Positions 9,015 through 19,387 of a DNA stretch of 64,000 bases are shown in pieces. Position 1 is the stretch's first letter. Each line of letters begins with the position of its first letter. The stretch comes from Marinicella meishanensis (GTDB taxonomy: Bacteria; Pseudomonadota; Gammaproteobacteria; Xanthomonadales; Marinicellaceae). Below the pieces are notes generated by a model. The model ran no database searches, was not told the origin of the DNA, and saw only the letters and a list, made by a program, of their open reading frames with translations. The translations under genes and the position numbers were made by a program. The stretch is from the NCBI RefSeq assembly GCF_019931145.1, contig NZ_JAIOUV010000001.1:310001-374000 (forward strand), read 5' to 3'.

Positions 9015-9040
9015 GACATACCATCGATGGTGCGGCTGGC

Positions 9041-10977
<1,937 letters not shown>

Positions 10978-11296
10978 TATCGAACTCCTTAAAAATAAAA
11001 TTTATAGTAATACAGTTAACTAATACGAAGAAGCGCCATGGGTGCTTGGTCCATAACGCCTCGGTTGGTGTGACATGTGGGGTTGGCAAAATTGAATTCA
11101 AGTCAATATCCACAGATTTTCTTGATTTTCTTGCATTCTGTCTCGCCGAACCAAATGCCAATGCACTGTCAGCGGTTTTTGGCTGGTGCTGGGCTTGATC
11201 TAACGGCGCCTCCCATGGTCAACCACCGGTGTTGCAACGGCGGACTGGGTCCATCACCACACACCCTGCAGGGCGCTTCAGACTGACCTCTGACAC
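10978..11296. other. groES upstream region
   Basis: A 319-base gap. It holds the groES ribosome-binding site, an AT-rich leader and the sigma-32-like promoter (11073-11102). I see no CIRCE element. From 11103 to 11296 I see no gene; a 69-codon plus-strand frame there has no ribosome-binding site or recognisable content. Confidence 0.6.
11073..11102 (-). promoter_or_regulatory. Sigma-32-type heat-shock promoter for groESL
   Basis: On the minus strand CTTGAA (11102-11097) is followed after 14 bases by CCCCACATGT (11082-11073). This fits the known sigma-32 pattern of CTTGAA, 11-16 bases, CCCCATnT. It would give a leader of roughly 90 bases. Confidence 0.75.
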
Positions 11297-11524
11297 ATGT
11301 TGTTGGCCGCCGGTTTTGCTTTAATGGTTGGTAGTTCAATGCCCCAGTACCACATGTCTTTGCTCAGTTTGGCTTATTTCATGACCTTAACCCCAGCCTT
11401 GTTGTTGGCCGCCATCTTAATCAAGCGCAGCACCCACCAACAACCGGGGCGGATCCTGGCTGTTCTGGTTTTGATGATGACCTACCTTATCATGGGCATG
11501 AAAACAACCGGAGACATGCATTGA
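11297..11524 (+). CDS. Small hydrophobic membrane protein, first gene of the 11.3-14.8 kb cluster
   Basis: Seventy-five residues with three hydrophobic stretches (about 1-14, 20-42 and 52-68). No family is recognised. Its TGA overlaps the TTG start of the protease gene, which is the main reason to think it is translated. It may be a membrane partner of the downstream secreted proteins, but that rests only on position. Confidence 0.5.
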   Translation: MLLAAGFALMVGSSMPQYHMSLLSLAYFMTLTPALLLAAILIKRSTHQQPGRILAVLVLMMTYLIMGMKTTGDMH

Positions 11525-12225
11525 AACTGAACACCATCCTGTTGTTGGCTTTGTGCAGTTGTCCAGCGGTGGCGACTGAGCGCTACAGCGGTGCCAACCA
11601 CATCCAATTCCAACACAGCGAAAAACCCTTTGTGGGCAGTGGCTTTTTGTTGCAGCACGGTCAACAGGTCTATGCCGTCACTGCCAAACACGTGCTGTTT
11701 GAAACCATGGACCAGGGCATTGACCACATCAACATTGACGGCCAGGTCACGCAATGGCAACTCAAACCATTCAATGAAGACACCGGTGTCGTGACCCTCG
11801 GCAAACTGTTGAATGCCAACCCAGCCGAAGCCCTGGATATGGCGGTGTTGGCCGATGATTGGCTGTTGTTCGCCGTCAAAGAAAACCACTCCCGCTTGCA
11901 GCCTTTGCGGTTGGCCGACGAGGCACCACAAGCGGGTGATGAGCTGGTCACCCATGGCTGCACCTACCAAAGTCAAGCCACGTGTCATCAAGACCGCTTC
12001 AAGGGTCACTTTGTGCGCATGGAAGGTGACAATTTGTTGCTCAAGTTGAACGATGCCGAACCCGGCACCTTGCGTGGATTGAGTGGAGCGCCGGTGTTGA
12101 ATGCCGCGGGTGAAGTGGTGGGCATTGTGTCCAACGTGTTACCCGATCCTGACGGCGGTCACTATTTTGCCCCCTTTGGCACAGGGCCGCTGAAATCCTT
12201 TTTGCTGGACGAGTCTACAAAATGA
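11521..12225 (+). CDS. Secreted trypsin-like serine protease
   Basis: Predicted periplasmic or secreted protease of 234 residues. It has a signal peptide (MKLNTILLLALCSCPAVA, cleavage after about residue 19) and a chymotrypsin-fold triad: His in AVTAKHV (about residue 57), Asp in LDMAVLADD (about 106) and Ser in GLSGAPVLN (about 184). The start is TTG, supported by the signal peptide and by its overlap with the preceding stop. It overlaps the next gene by four bases (ATGA). Two Cys in the HGCTYQSQATCH stretch could form a disulfide. The substrate is unknown. Confidence 0.8.
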   Translation: MKLNTILLLALCSCPAVATERYSGANHIQFQHSEKPFVGSGFLLQHGQQVYAVTAKHVLFETMDQGIDHINIDGQVTQWQLKPFNEDTGVVTLGKLLNANPAEALDMAVLADDWLLFAVKENHSRLQPLRLADEAPQAGDELVTHGCTYQSQATCHQDRFKGHFVRMEGDNLLLKLNDAEPGTLRGLSGAPVLNAAGEVVGIVSNVLPDPDGGHYFAPFGTGPLKSFLLDESTK

Positions 12226-13496
12226 AGCGCTTGGTTTTGGCTCTGCTTGGTTTGATGGCTGGCTCGACCGTTGCGCCAGAACCGGCGCAGCAGGAAACCA
12301 TCAGCTGGTCGGCACTGGCTCAGCAAGCCCAATCATTGAATATACCCAGCCCCAGACTGGATTTTGCCGCGGTTTTGCAACAGCGCGGAACAGCGGAAGA
12401 CCACGCCGTTGCACTCAAGCGGCTGCAAAGGGTCCAAGCCCAAGCCAACACGTTCGTCCCCCAATCATGGTGCGAGGCCCGTGCCTGGGATGACTTGGTG
12501 TTCAGACTGGAAACCCAACAATTGCGTTATCAATTGATGCAGTCGGCAGCCCAACAGTCGCCAGTGGCGGCCTATGCCGGCCGGGTTCATGCCTTACCCC
12601 AGGGGGCTCTGTGGTACCGCTATTTGACCCGGTGGTGGTTGGGCGCCGAGGTGTCGGCCGATGCCTTGTATGCGATGGGCGAACAGACTTTTACCGAAGC
12701 CATCGCGGCACTGCGTCAAACAGCCAAGGTTGACAACCAGCCCATGATTGACAGCCGCCAAGATATCGCCATCCAAGCCCAGCTGCGTGCCAGCGCGGCC
12801 CGGGTTGAGCAGAACCTGGATCGGCTGTTTCACCCCATGCCGGGGGTGTCCCAACCGGCATTCGCCCGCTCACCCTTGGGTCCTGAGTTCAGTGCCCCCG
12901 GGCATTACGGCAACAACACCATCTACTACAACCCATTACAGGACGCCTTTGATCTGGCCCAGTTGGATTGGCTGTATATCCACGAAGGCATACCAGGACA
13001 TCACTTACAACAACAAATGAGGCGGCTGCACCCACTGTGCCCCGACGTGTCTTCAAGCTCGCCACAAATGGCCTTCATTGAAGGGTGGGCCGCCTACACC
13101 GAAACCCTGGGTCATGACATGGGCTGGTACCGGGATCAAGCCAGCCAAGCCTATGCCCTCCGCTGGGCATCGTTGCGGGCCATGCGGGTGATGATTGATG
13201 TGGGCATCCATGCCCGCGGCTGGACCGATGCCGAAGCCAGACAACATTGGCAGCGTCATTTCCCCGAGGGGGCCGATGTGATGGAACGGGAAATACAACG
13301 CATCAAGCGTTGGCCCATGCAAGTCATCACCTATGTCTATGGCATGAATCAAATCAAACACAGCTTATCAAAACAGGCCGCCAGGCCAGATTTTGATCTC
13401 AGAACTTTTCACCACCAACTGTTGGGGCTGAGCCACTTTCCGCTGCAAGCCTTAACCCATTTGGACAGTTACCAACCGGAGGCCCACCATGAATAA
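12222..13496 (+). CDS. DUF885-family zinc metallopeptidase, exported
   Basis: Protein of 424 residues with a signal peptide (first 18-20 residues) and the DUF885 core: HEGIPGHHLQ at about residue 255 as the HExxH-like zinc site, and EGWAAYTE about 40 residues later with the third ligand. DUF885 proteins resemble carboxypeptidases and dipeptidases of the gluzincin clan, usually about 570-600 residues, so this one is shorter at the N-terminal side. It overlaps its neighbours at both ends. A second DUF885 gene begins at 63402. Confidence 0.85.
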   Translation: MKRLVLALLGLMAGSTVAPEPAQQETISWSALAQQAQSLNIPSPRLDFAAVLQQRGTAEDHAVALKRLQRVQAQANTFVPQSWCEARAWDDLVFRLETQQLRYQLMQSAAQQSPVAAYAGRVHALPQGALWYRYLTRWWLGAEVSADALYAMGEQTFTEAIAALRQTAKVDNQPMIDSRQDIAIQAQLRASAARVEQNLDRLFHPMPGVSQPAFARSPLGPEFSAPGHYGNNTIYYNPLQDAFDLAQLDWLYIHEGIPGHHLQQQMRRLHPLCPDVSSSSPQMAFIEGWAAYTETLGHDMGWYRDQASQAYALRWASLRAMRVMIDVGIHARGWTDAEARQHWQRHFPEGADVMEREIQRIKRWPMQVITYVYGMNQIKHSLSKQAARPDFDLRTFHHQLLGLSHFPLQALTHLDSYQPEAHHE

Positions 13497-14823
13497 ATTG
13501 TTTTTCTTGTTGCTGTTGTGCAGCACCTGGCTCAACGCCACCGAGCTCAAACCCAGCCCACTCATGGGCATCCAAGTGCAGGCCAACCCCACAGGTGGCG
13601 GGGTTGAAATCTTGCGTGTGTTGCCCGACAGCACCGGCTCAGCACTGGGTTTAAGCCAAGGTGACGTGGTGCTGCAGATCAACCACACAGCCATCAACAG
13701 CCCACAAGACCTGGTCAGCAAGATCCGCACTTTGGCAGTGGGCGATGCCCTCAAAGTGGCGGTCAAGCAAGGGCCAGAGACGCAAACCCTGAGCGGTGAA
13801 CTGCTGGGTCGCCCACCTGAACAACACCCCGACTTTGCCGTGGTTTATGACCAAGTCACTGTGGGCCAAAACCACTTGCGCAGCATGGTCTATAAGCCGC
13901 ATGACTTGAAACCCGGCCAACGCCTGCCGGCTTTGTATTACATCCAGGGCTATACCTGCGGCTCGGTGGACCACAGCCCGTTCATGCAATTGACATTGCA
14001 ACAACTGCTGAATGAGGTGGTGTTGAATGGCTTTGTGGTTTACAAGGTTGAGAAATTTGGGGTCGGTGATTCGGTCGGTCCTTTGCGCTGTGACCAAGTG
14101 GATTTCAGCACCGAATTGACCGGCTTTGCCGCCGGGCTCCAGGCTTTGCAGGCTTATGACTTTGTCGATCCGCAACGGGTCTATGTGTTCGGTCACTCAC
14201 TGGGTGGTTTGGTGGCTCCACTGCTGGCCCAAAAACATCAATTGAAAGGCCTGTCGGTTTATGGGTCGGTGGTTGAGCCTTGGTATGATTATTTGTTGAA
14301 AATTTTCGGTGAACAAGCGCAGCTGTTTGGCACCGATGCCGAGACCGCCGCCAACAACGAGAAACTGATTCAACCGCTGTTGCACGCTTGGTTAAAAACC
14401 GATCGCCATTGGGACGACATCGTGGCCGATCCACAATATGCCGCCGCCCTGGAGTCCGGTCTGATGCCCCACAGCGGCGACCAGGTATTCAACCGCCACC
14501 ACAGCTTCTTTAAAGACCTGAACCAATATGATTTCAAACAAGCTTGGGCCAACTACCCAGGCGCTGTGCTGGCCATGCACGGCGAATACGACATCCAGGC
14601 CATCAATGCCGATTGGCTCAAAGACATTGCCCAGGCCGCACCCCAGGCGGTGACCCAAATCATCCCCCAATCAGAACACAGCCTGATGCGTTATGAGTCG
14701 CGTGAGGCGCTGATGACCGCCATGCAAACCGGCACATTCAGCCCCGCCAACCCAGGCGACCATTACAGCCATGAAGTGGCCAAAACCTTGCTGGCTTGGC
14801 TGAAAAAAACCGAAAAGAATTGA
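13489..14823 (+). CDS. Exported PDZ-domain / alpha-beta hydrolase fusion
   Basis: Protein of 444 residues: signal peptide (about 1-17), a PDZ domain (about 25-100, with VLPDSTGSALGLSQGDVVLQINH), then an alpha/beta-hydrolase domain with nucleophile elbow FGHSLGG at about residue 242 and a C-terminal His in PQSEHSLM. PDZ domains bind C-terminal or unfolded peptide ends, so the hydrolase may act on peptides or esters brought in by it. This domain pairing occurs in gammaproteobacterial S9-like or esterase proteins. It overlaps the DUF885 stop by eight bases and ends the four-gene cluster. Confidence 0.8.
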   Translation: MNKLFFLLLLCSTWLNATELKPSPLMGIQVQANPTGGGVEILRVLPDSTGSALGLSQGDVVLQINHTAINSPQDLVSKIRTLAVGDALKVAVKQGPETQTLSGELLGRPPEQHPDFAVVYDQVTVGQNHLRSMVYKPHDLKPGQRLPALYYIQGYTCGSVDHSPFMQLTLQQLLNEVVLNGFVVYKVEKFGVGDSVGPLRCDQVDFSTELTGFAAGLQALQAYDFVDPQRVYVFGHSLGGLVAPLLAQKHQLKGLSVYGSVVEPWYDYLLKIFGEQAQLFGTDAETAANNEKLIQPLLHAWLKTDRHWDDIVADPQYAAALESGLMPHSGDQVFNRHHSFFKDLNQYDFKQAWANYPGAVLAMHGEYDIQAINADWLKDIAQAAPQAVTQIIPQSEHSLMRYESREALMTAMQTGTFSPANPGDHYSHEVAKTLLAWLKKTEKN

Positions 14824-14908
14824 TATGATCGGCCCATCACCGCCAACTGATTGCGGTGTTGGGTTAACCATTCAGGACGCCCTTAAATGGCTGTGATCAA
14901 TGCCCGCA

Positions 14909-15676
14909 TCAAGACCGCAAACCGATGCCTTTGTGCAGGATGTACCAGGAACAGAAGCCCAGGATCAAAACAAAGGCAATAATGATGCCATAGGCCACAC
15001 CCAAGTTGATGTCACTGACACCCAAAAAGCCGTAGCGGAAGGTGTTGACCATGTACAACACAGGATTGATCAAAGAGACTTTCTGCCAAAAATCCGGCAA
15101 CAAGGTGATGGAGTAAAACACCCCGCCCAAATAGGTCAAGGGGGTCAGCACAAAGGTCGGAATGATGGCGATGTCATCGAATTTGTTGGCAAAGGCGGCA
15201 TTGATGAAGCCACCCAGCGAAAAGACGATGGAGGTCAAGACCACGGTGGACAGGATGATCCACACATTGTGCACCTGGATGTCGGTGAAGAACAATGAGA
15301 TCAAGGTCACGATCAAACCCACCGATAAACCACGAAACAGGCTGCCACTGACGTAACCGGCCAAAATGGCCCAGTTCGGCATCGGCGAGACCAACAGCTC
15401 TTCCACGTGTTTGGCAAATTTGGCGCCAAAAAACGACGACACCATGTTGCCATAGGAACTGGTGATCACCGCCATCATCACCAGGCCGGGAACGATGAAG
15501 GACATGTAGTCAAAACCACCCATTTCGCCGATGCGCGAGCCGATCAAGTTGCCAAAGATCACGAAGTACAAGGTCATGGTGATGGCCGGAGGCAACAGGG
15601 TTTGAGACCAGATGCGGATGATGCGCGTGACTTCTTTGCGCAACAGGGTTTTGATGCCGATGTAGGTGGTGCTCAT
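14909..15676 (-). CDS. yadH: ABC-2 type transporter permease (YadH-like)
   Basis: Inner-membrane permease of 255 residues with six predicted membrane segments and the ABC-2 signature region around SPMPNWAILAGYVSG. It closely resembles the YadH family, which pairs with YadG in an exporter of unknown cargo. Its start overlaps the stop of the ATPase gene by four bases, so the two are co-translated. Confidence 0.9.
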   Translation of the reverse strand: MSTTYIGIKTLLRKEVTRIIRIWSQTLLPPAITMTLYFVIFGNLIGSRIGEMGGFDYMSFIVPGLVMMAVITSSYGNMVSSFFGAKFAKHVEELLVSPMPNWAILAGYVSGSLFRGLSVGLIVTLISLFFTDIQVHNVWIILSTVVLTSIVFSLGGFINAAFANKFDDIAIIPTFVLTPLTYLGGVFYSITLLPDFWQKVSLINPVLYMVNTFRYGFLGVSDINLGVAYGIIIAFVLILGFCSWYILHKGIGLRS

Positions 15677-16596
15677 GCTTGACCTCCATTGTTTTCGATC
15701 ATTTTGACAAACAGCTCTTCCAGGCGATTGGCTTTGTTGCGCATGGATGAGACTTGGTAACCCGCTTGATCAATGGTTTTGAACACGCTGTTGAGGTTTT
15801 TCGATTTGGGCACGTCCAATTCAATTGAACAATCGTCTTTGTGCACCGCGCCCAAAGCCTGTAACAAGGCGTCATCCGGGTGGTGGTCCAGGTCAAAGAT
15901 GAAAGTCTCCACATCCAGGGTTTTTAACAATTCCTTGATGGTGGTGTTGCGCACGATTTCACCGTGGTCGATGATGGCGATGTTTTTACAAAGCTGTTCG
16001 GCTTCTTCCAAGTAATGGGTGGTGAGGATGATGGTGGTGCCTTGTTCGGCAATCTCTTCCACAAACGACCACATGGAACGGCGGATCTCGATGTCGACCC
16101 CGGCAGTCGGCTCATCCAGGATCAACAATTTCGGCTCGTTGACCATCGCCCGCGCAATCATCAAGCGGCGCTTCATGCCTCCTGACAGGCCCCGCGATAC
16201 GCTGTCTTTCTTGTCCCACAGTTGCAGCTGCTTGAGATACTTTTCGGTGCGGACCAAGGCCTCTTCGCGCGGCACGCCATAGTAACCGGCTTGATTGGCG
16301 ACGATGTCGACTGGCTTCTCAAACATGTTGAAGTTGAATTCCTGCGGCACCAAACCGATCATCGATTTGACCGCCTGACGGTCGCTGTACAGGTCTTTGC
16401 CGAACACCTTGACCTCACCCGAAGTGGCATTGACCAAGGAGGCGATGATGCCGATCATGGTCGACTTGCCAGCACCGTTGGGTCCCAACAAGGCAAAGAT
16501 TTCTCCGGCGTTGACGGTGAGGTCCACCCCTTTGAGGGCTTGGGTACCGTCTTTGTAGGTTTTGACCAGGTTGTTGATGGCTAAAGCTGTTTCCAT
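15673..16596 (-). CDS. yadG: ABC transporter ATP-binding protein (YadG-like)
   Basis: ATPase subunit of 307 residues with Walker A GPNGAGKST (about residues 38-46), signature LSGGMKRRL (about 138), Walker B LLILDEPTAGVD and switch His in LTTHYLEEAE. The C-terminal 80 residues are the extension typical of ABC-2 ATPases. It is first in the yadGH pair and divergent from the rubredoxin gene. Confidence 0.92.
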   Translation of the reverse strand: METALAINNLVKTYKDGTQALKGVDLTVNAGEIFALLGPNGAGKSTMIGIIASLVNATSGEVKVFGKDLYSDRQAVKSMIGLVPQEFNFNMFEKPVDIVANQAGYYGVPREEALVRTEKYLKQLQLWDKKDSVSRGLSGGMKRRLMIARAMVNEPKLLILDEPTAGVDIEIRRSMWSFVEEIAEQGTTIILTTHYLEEAEQLCKNIAIIDHGEIVRNTTIKELLKTLDVETFIFDLDHHPDDALLQALGAVHKDDCSIELDVPKSKNLNSVFKTIDQAGYQVSSMRNKANRLEELFVKMIENNGGQA

Positions 16597-16616
16597 AAAT
16601 CACTCGATTTTAGCGG

Positions 16617-16644
16617 TTGATTTTTCTCAGTTTGACCGTATATT
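16617..16644 (+). promoter_or_regulatory. Putative sigma-70 promoter for the rubredoxin gene
   Basis: TTGATT (16617-16622), 16 bases, TATATT (16639-16644), 27 bases before the rubredoxin ATG. It lies in the 75-base gap from yadG. Confidence 0.5.
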
Positions 16645-16671
16645 GGCTCCATCTGAATCTCTTTGGACACC

Positions 16672-16842
16672 ATGGAAACTGAGTACAAAAAATACATTTG
16701 TGTTGTCTGCGGCCTGATCTACGACGAAGCCGATGGTTGGCCCGATGACGGCATTGAGCCCGGGACCCGCTGGGAAGACGTGCCAGAAACCTGGATGTGT
16801 CCCGATTGCGGCGTCACCAAAGAAGATTTCGAACTCCTCTGA
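16672..16842 (+). CDS. Rubredoxin
   Basis: Small iron-sulfur electron carrier of 56 residues. Two Cys-x2-Cys knuckles, [13 protein letters not shown] and [13 protein letters not shown], bind a single iron, and the [16 protein letters not shown] middle is canonical. In aerobic bacteria such rubredoxins feed alkane hydroxylases or reduce oxygen- and peroxide-handling enzymes. No partner reductase or hydroxylase lies beside it. It stands alone between yadG and the MerC-like gene. Confidence 0.96.
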   Translation: METEYKKYICVVCGLIYDEADGWPDDGIEPGTRWEDVPETWMCPDCGVTKEDFELL

Positions 16843-16889
16843 GCCGCGGCTTGGCTGTGCCCAAGCCCAATCATCCCAAATCCAGCCCA

Positions 16890-17264
16890 TCACTGGGCGG
16901 CTGGCAGGCATTGCATGCGGCGGTAATTGCGCCAATGCGCCAGCACCATGAAGGTGCCGCCGACCACAAACAGCGCCGACTCCGTCAGCACGCTGACTTG
17001 GTTCTCCAGCAGGGTGGCGGTCAGCAAAAAGCCGTAACCGAGCACACAAAACAGAATCACTTTCTTGTCATGGTGGCGTTGCCAGCCGCGTGAAAACGAC
17101 CACAAAGCAATCACCCCGATCACCGTCATCCAAATCCACCCATGACCAAAGTGCGCCCAACTGGGCACCACCGCTGACAAACTCAGCAAGATCGGCAGCA
17201 TGGCACACTGAATGGCGCACAGTCCAGACAGGAACATACCGAGTTTATCCGCGAACGATTTCAT
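16890..17264 (-). CDS. MerC-domain integral membrane protein
   Basis: Protein of 124 residues with four predicted membrane helices. The first carries a Cys-x3-Cys pair in LSGLCAIQCAMLP, the feature that links it to MerC mercury transporters. There is no mer operon here (no merA, merP or merR), so this is a chromosomal MerC-like protein and a role in metal uptake is only a family guess. Confidence 0.78.
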   Translation of the reverse strand: MKSFADKLGMFLSGLCAIQCAMLPILLSLSAVVPSWAHFGHGWIWMTVIGVIALWSFSRGWQRHHDKKVILFCVLGYGFLLTATLLENQVSVLTESALFVVGGTFMVLAHWRNYRRMQCLPAAQ

Positions 17265-17430
17265 GGTTGAAGCAAGGGCAGGTGTACAAATGCAAGATGA
17301 TACCAGATATGGGTTGTTTTCGAACAGTCACAAGTCAAGTCTGCACAAAAGCAGTAAAAAGTTACCACCTGCATTCCACCCCCCGCGACCAGACCATCGT
17401 GTACAATAGCCCTTTTGTTTGCCAAGTCTC

Positions 17431-18135
17431 ATGAACAGCAACCACTACCCCGCAGAAATCAAACAATTCGATGGTCAGGCGGCTTTTTGGTGGGACCCCA
17501 ATGGCCCCTTCAAAACCCTGCACCAAATCAACCCCGTGCGCCTGCAATACATCACCGAACGGGTGGCCTTGAACGACCAACAGGTGTTGGATGTGGGTTG
17601 TGGTGGCGGCATTCTGGCCGAAGCTTTGGCCCAAGCCGGTGCCCACGTGACCGGGTTGGACTTGTCTGCCGCTTCATTGGCAACGGCCAAAATGCACCTG
17701 CACGAATCGGGGCTGCAGGTGGATTACCAAAACCTGAGCATCGAAGACTTTGCAGCGGCCCAGCCCGCCAGTCAGGACGTGGTCTGTTGTTTGGAAATGT
17801 TGGAACACGTGCCGGATCCCGGCAGCATTTTGGCGGCCTGCGTGGCGGCCTTGAAGCCTGGCGGCTGGTTGTTTTTATCGACCCTGAACCGCCACCCCAA
17901 GGCCATGTTGCTGGGCATCTTTGCCGCTGAACACCTGCTGCAAATCGTGCCCAAGGGCACCCACCATTTCGAACAGTTCATCAAACCCTCGGAGTTGGTC
18001 AAAATGCTGCAAGCACACCCGGTGACGATCCAGGACCTGACCGGCATGCGTTACAACCCGCTCACCCAATCGGCGGCGCTGGACCCAGAGGATTTGGACA
18101 TCAACTACTTTGTGGCGGCCCAGAAAAACGCTTGA
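17431..18135 (+). CDS. ubiG: Ubiquinone biosynthesis O-methyltransferase UbiG
   Basis: SAM-dependent enzyme that methylates two hydroxyls in ubiquinone synthesis, working at the inner face of the membrane. The 234 residues have SAM motif I LDVGCGGGILAEAL near residue 52 and the UbiG-typical N terminus (EIKQFDGQAAFWWDPNGPF) and C-terminal segment TGMRYNPL. The ATG at 17431 is preferred over a TTG four codons upstream. Its TGA lies two bases before the gph ATG. Confidence 0.95.
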   Translation: MNSNHYPAEIKQFDGQAAFWWDPNGPFKTLHQINPVRLQYITERVALNDQQVLDVGCGGGILAEALAQAGAHVTGLDLSAASLATAKMHLHESGLQVDYQNLSIEDFAAAQPASQDVVCCLEMLEHVPDPGSILAACVAALKPGGWLFLSTLNRHPKAMLLGIFAAEHLLQIVPKGTHHFEQFIKPSELVKMLQAHPVTIQDLTGMRYNPLTQSAALDPEDLDINYFVAAQKNA

Positions 18136-18137
18136 TC

Positions 18138-18797
18138 ATGGACCGCTACCAAGCCATTTTGTTTGATTTGGACGGCACCCTGATCGACACCGCTATTGAC
18201 ATGATCCATGCCCTGGCTCAATTGGCCGACAAGCATGGCATGGACCACACCTTGAATGTGTCTGAATTTCGCCAATACATTTCCCAAGGTGCGGTGGCGC
18301 TGGTCAAATCGGTGTTCAATGATCCACCACAGCAGCAACTGGAAACCCTGCGACAAGAATACCTGGTGATTTACCAACAGCAGCTGAACACCCACAGCCA
18401 TTTGTTTGATGGGGTGGCGGGTTTGATCGACCACTTGGACCAACAGGACATTCCATGGGGCATCGTCACCAACAAACCTTCCTGGTTGGCCAAACCCATC
18501 GTGCAGCACATCCGTGCTTTGAAAAACAGCCGCATCCTGGTGTGTGCCGATGAAGTCGGCAGCAGCAAACCCAGCCCGCAACCGTTGCTGCAAGCGGCCG
18601 CCAACATGGACTTGAACCACGCGGCCACTTTATACCTGGGCGACGCCCGCTCCGATGTCGAAGCCGCCCACGCCGCCGGCATGTCATCCGGCATCGCCTT
18701 ATGGGGATACTTGGCCCCCGAAGATGACCCCAAACAGTGGTCAGCCCACCACCACTTTGCCAGCCCAGTGGATTTGTTGCCGCATTTTATGGGTTGA
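18138..18797 (+). CDS. gph: Phosphoglycolate phosphatase-like HAD hydrolase
   Basis: HAD-superfamily phosphatase of 219 residues. Motif I is FDLDGTLID (nucleophile Asp), motif II IVTNKPS, motif III lysine in SSKPSPQP and motif IV LGDARSDVEAA. The order ubiG-gph is common in gammaproteobacteria and supports Gph, which clears 2-phosphoglycolate, although MupP-type sugar phosphatases look similar and also sit next to ubiG. ATG at 18138. Confidence 0.85.
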   Translation: MDRYQAILFDLDGTLIDTAIDMIHALAQLADKHGMDHTLNVSEFRQYISQGAVALVKSVFNDPPQQQLETLRQEYLVIYQQQLNTHSHLFDGVAGLIDHLDQQDIPWGIVTNKPSWLAKPIVQHIRALKNSRILVCADEVGSSKPSPQPLLQAAANMDLNHAATLYLGDARSDVEAAHAAGMSSGIALWGYLAPEDDPKQWSAHHHFASPVDLLPHFMG

Positions 18798-18837
18798 GCT
18801 CTGTGCTTGTTCAAGGCTTGCAAAGCCTGCCCATGAG

Positions 18838-18887
18838 AAGACACTGTTTATATCGACTTACCGGCGAAAGCCGGTTCCCAGTGTCTT
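18838..18887. repeat. Nested hairpin / REP-like element after gph
   Basis: Outer arms AAGACACTG (18838-18846) and CAGTGTCTT (18879-18887) enclose a CCGGC-GAAA-GCCGG hairpin (18861-18874). It could serve as the gph terminator, since TTTT follows the outer arm. The inner GAAA-tetraloop hairpin looks like a repetitive extragenic palindrome. Confidence 0.6.
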
Positions 18888-19068
18888 TTGGCAAGAACCA
18901 AATATTATGTCAATTGGCAAATTTAAAGCGCATACGCAAGACGCTGGATTGCGGCCTTCGCTGCTAAGACGATGGTTTAAGTTGTCAAAGTGAAGTAAGC
19001 CAAATACCCATTGAATGACATTGAATGCGGGCCCTGTTTTCACCAGTGGCAGGCTTTCGCCGGTAAGT
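18856..19068. repeat. Inverted-repeat pair flanking about 180 bases
   Basis: ACTTACCGGCGAAAGCC (18856-18872) recurs as its exact reverse complement at 19052-19068. The interior holds no convincing gene. It may be a pair of opposed REP copies or a small non-autonomous element. Confidence 0.6.
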
Positions 19069-19089
19069 TGACATTAAAAGCTGCTTGAT

Positions 19090-19302
19090 TCAATCCCGTT
19101 CATCTGCCGGCTTATAACGAAACAACTCATCGTGGATGCGTTGGGCCATGGCGACGATTTCTTGTGGGGTTTTCTGCCAGACTTCGGCCGTGGCGCATAG
19201 GCCAGCGGTGATTTGGATCATGGCTTGTTCGCCCACGCCAATGCCTTTTTTGTGGATGCCACCGATGTTTTGTGGGTGGACCGGGTTACTGGGGTGTTGC
19301 AT
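19090..19302 (-). CDS. Hypothetical protein
   Basis: Seventy residues starting MQHPSNPVHPQNIGG, with a predicted helical C-terminal half (TPQEIVAMAQRIHDELFRY). No signal peptide, membrane segment or known motif. The longer frame starts at 19347; I chose 19302 arbitrarily as the next Met. It is kept because the composition is protein-like, but the evidence is thin. Confidence 0.4.
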   Translation of the reverse strand: MQHPSNPVHPQNIGGIHKKGIGVGEQAMIQITAGLCATAEVWQKTPQEIVAMAQRIHDELFRYKPADERD

Positions 19303-19387
19303 GTTGACTCCGGCCTGTTCCTCAGGCGCTGTTTTGATGGACCCCATATTGTAGCCAAAAAACCACGCACGCCTTGTGAAGAAGGTC

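Larger units (their letters stand above)
8714..9040. other. Intergenic region between tusA and groEL with two hairpins and an unassigned open frame
   Basis: This 327-base gap holds the groEL terminator (8985-9014) and a second hairpin (8781-8809). Between them a minus-strand frame stays open from about 8974 to 8821 and ends just before the second hairpin. It has no convincing ATG or ribosome-binding site and no family I recognise. It could be a gene remnant. Confidence 0.5.

Noticed and set aside
10978-11100. CIRCE (HrcA) operator before groES
   Set aside because: No TTAGCACTC-N9-GAGTGCTAA or near match is present.
11077-11286. A 69-codon plus-strand frame upstream of the protease cluster
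   Set aside because: It overlaps the groES heat-shock promoter, has no ribosome-binding site and no recognisable content.
18858-19043. A 61-codon minus-strand frame between the inverted repeats after gph
   Set aside because: It is made largely of repeat sequence, has no ribosome-binding site and reads like non-coding DNA.
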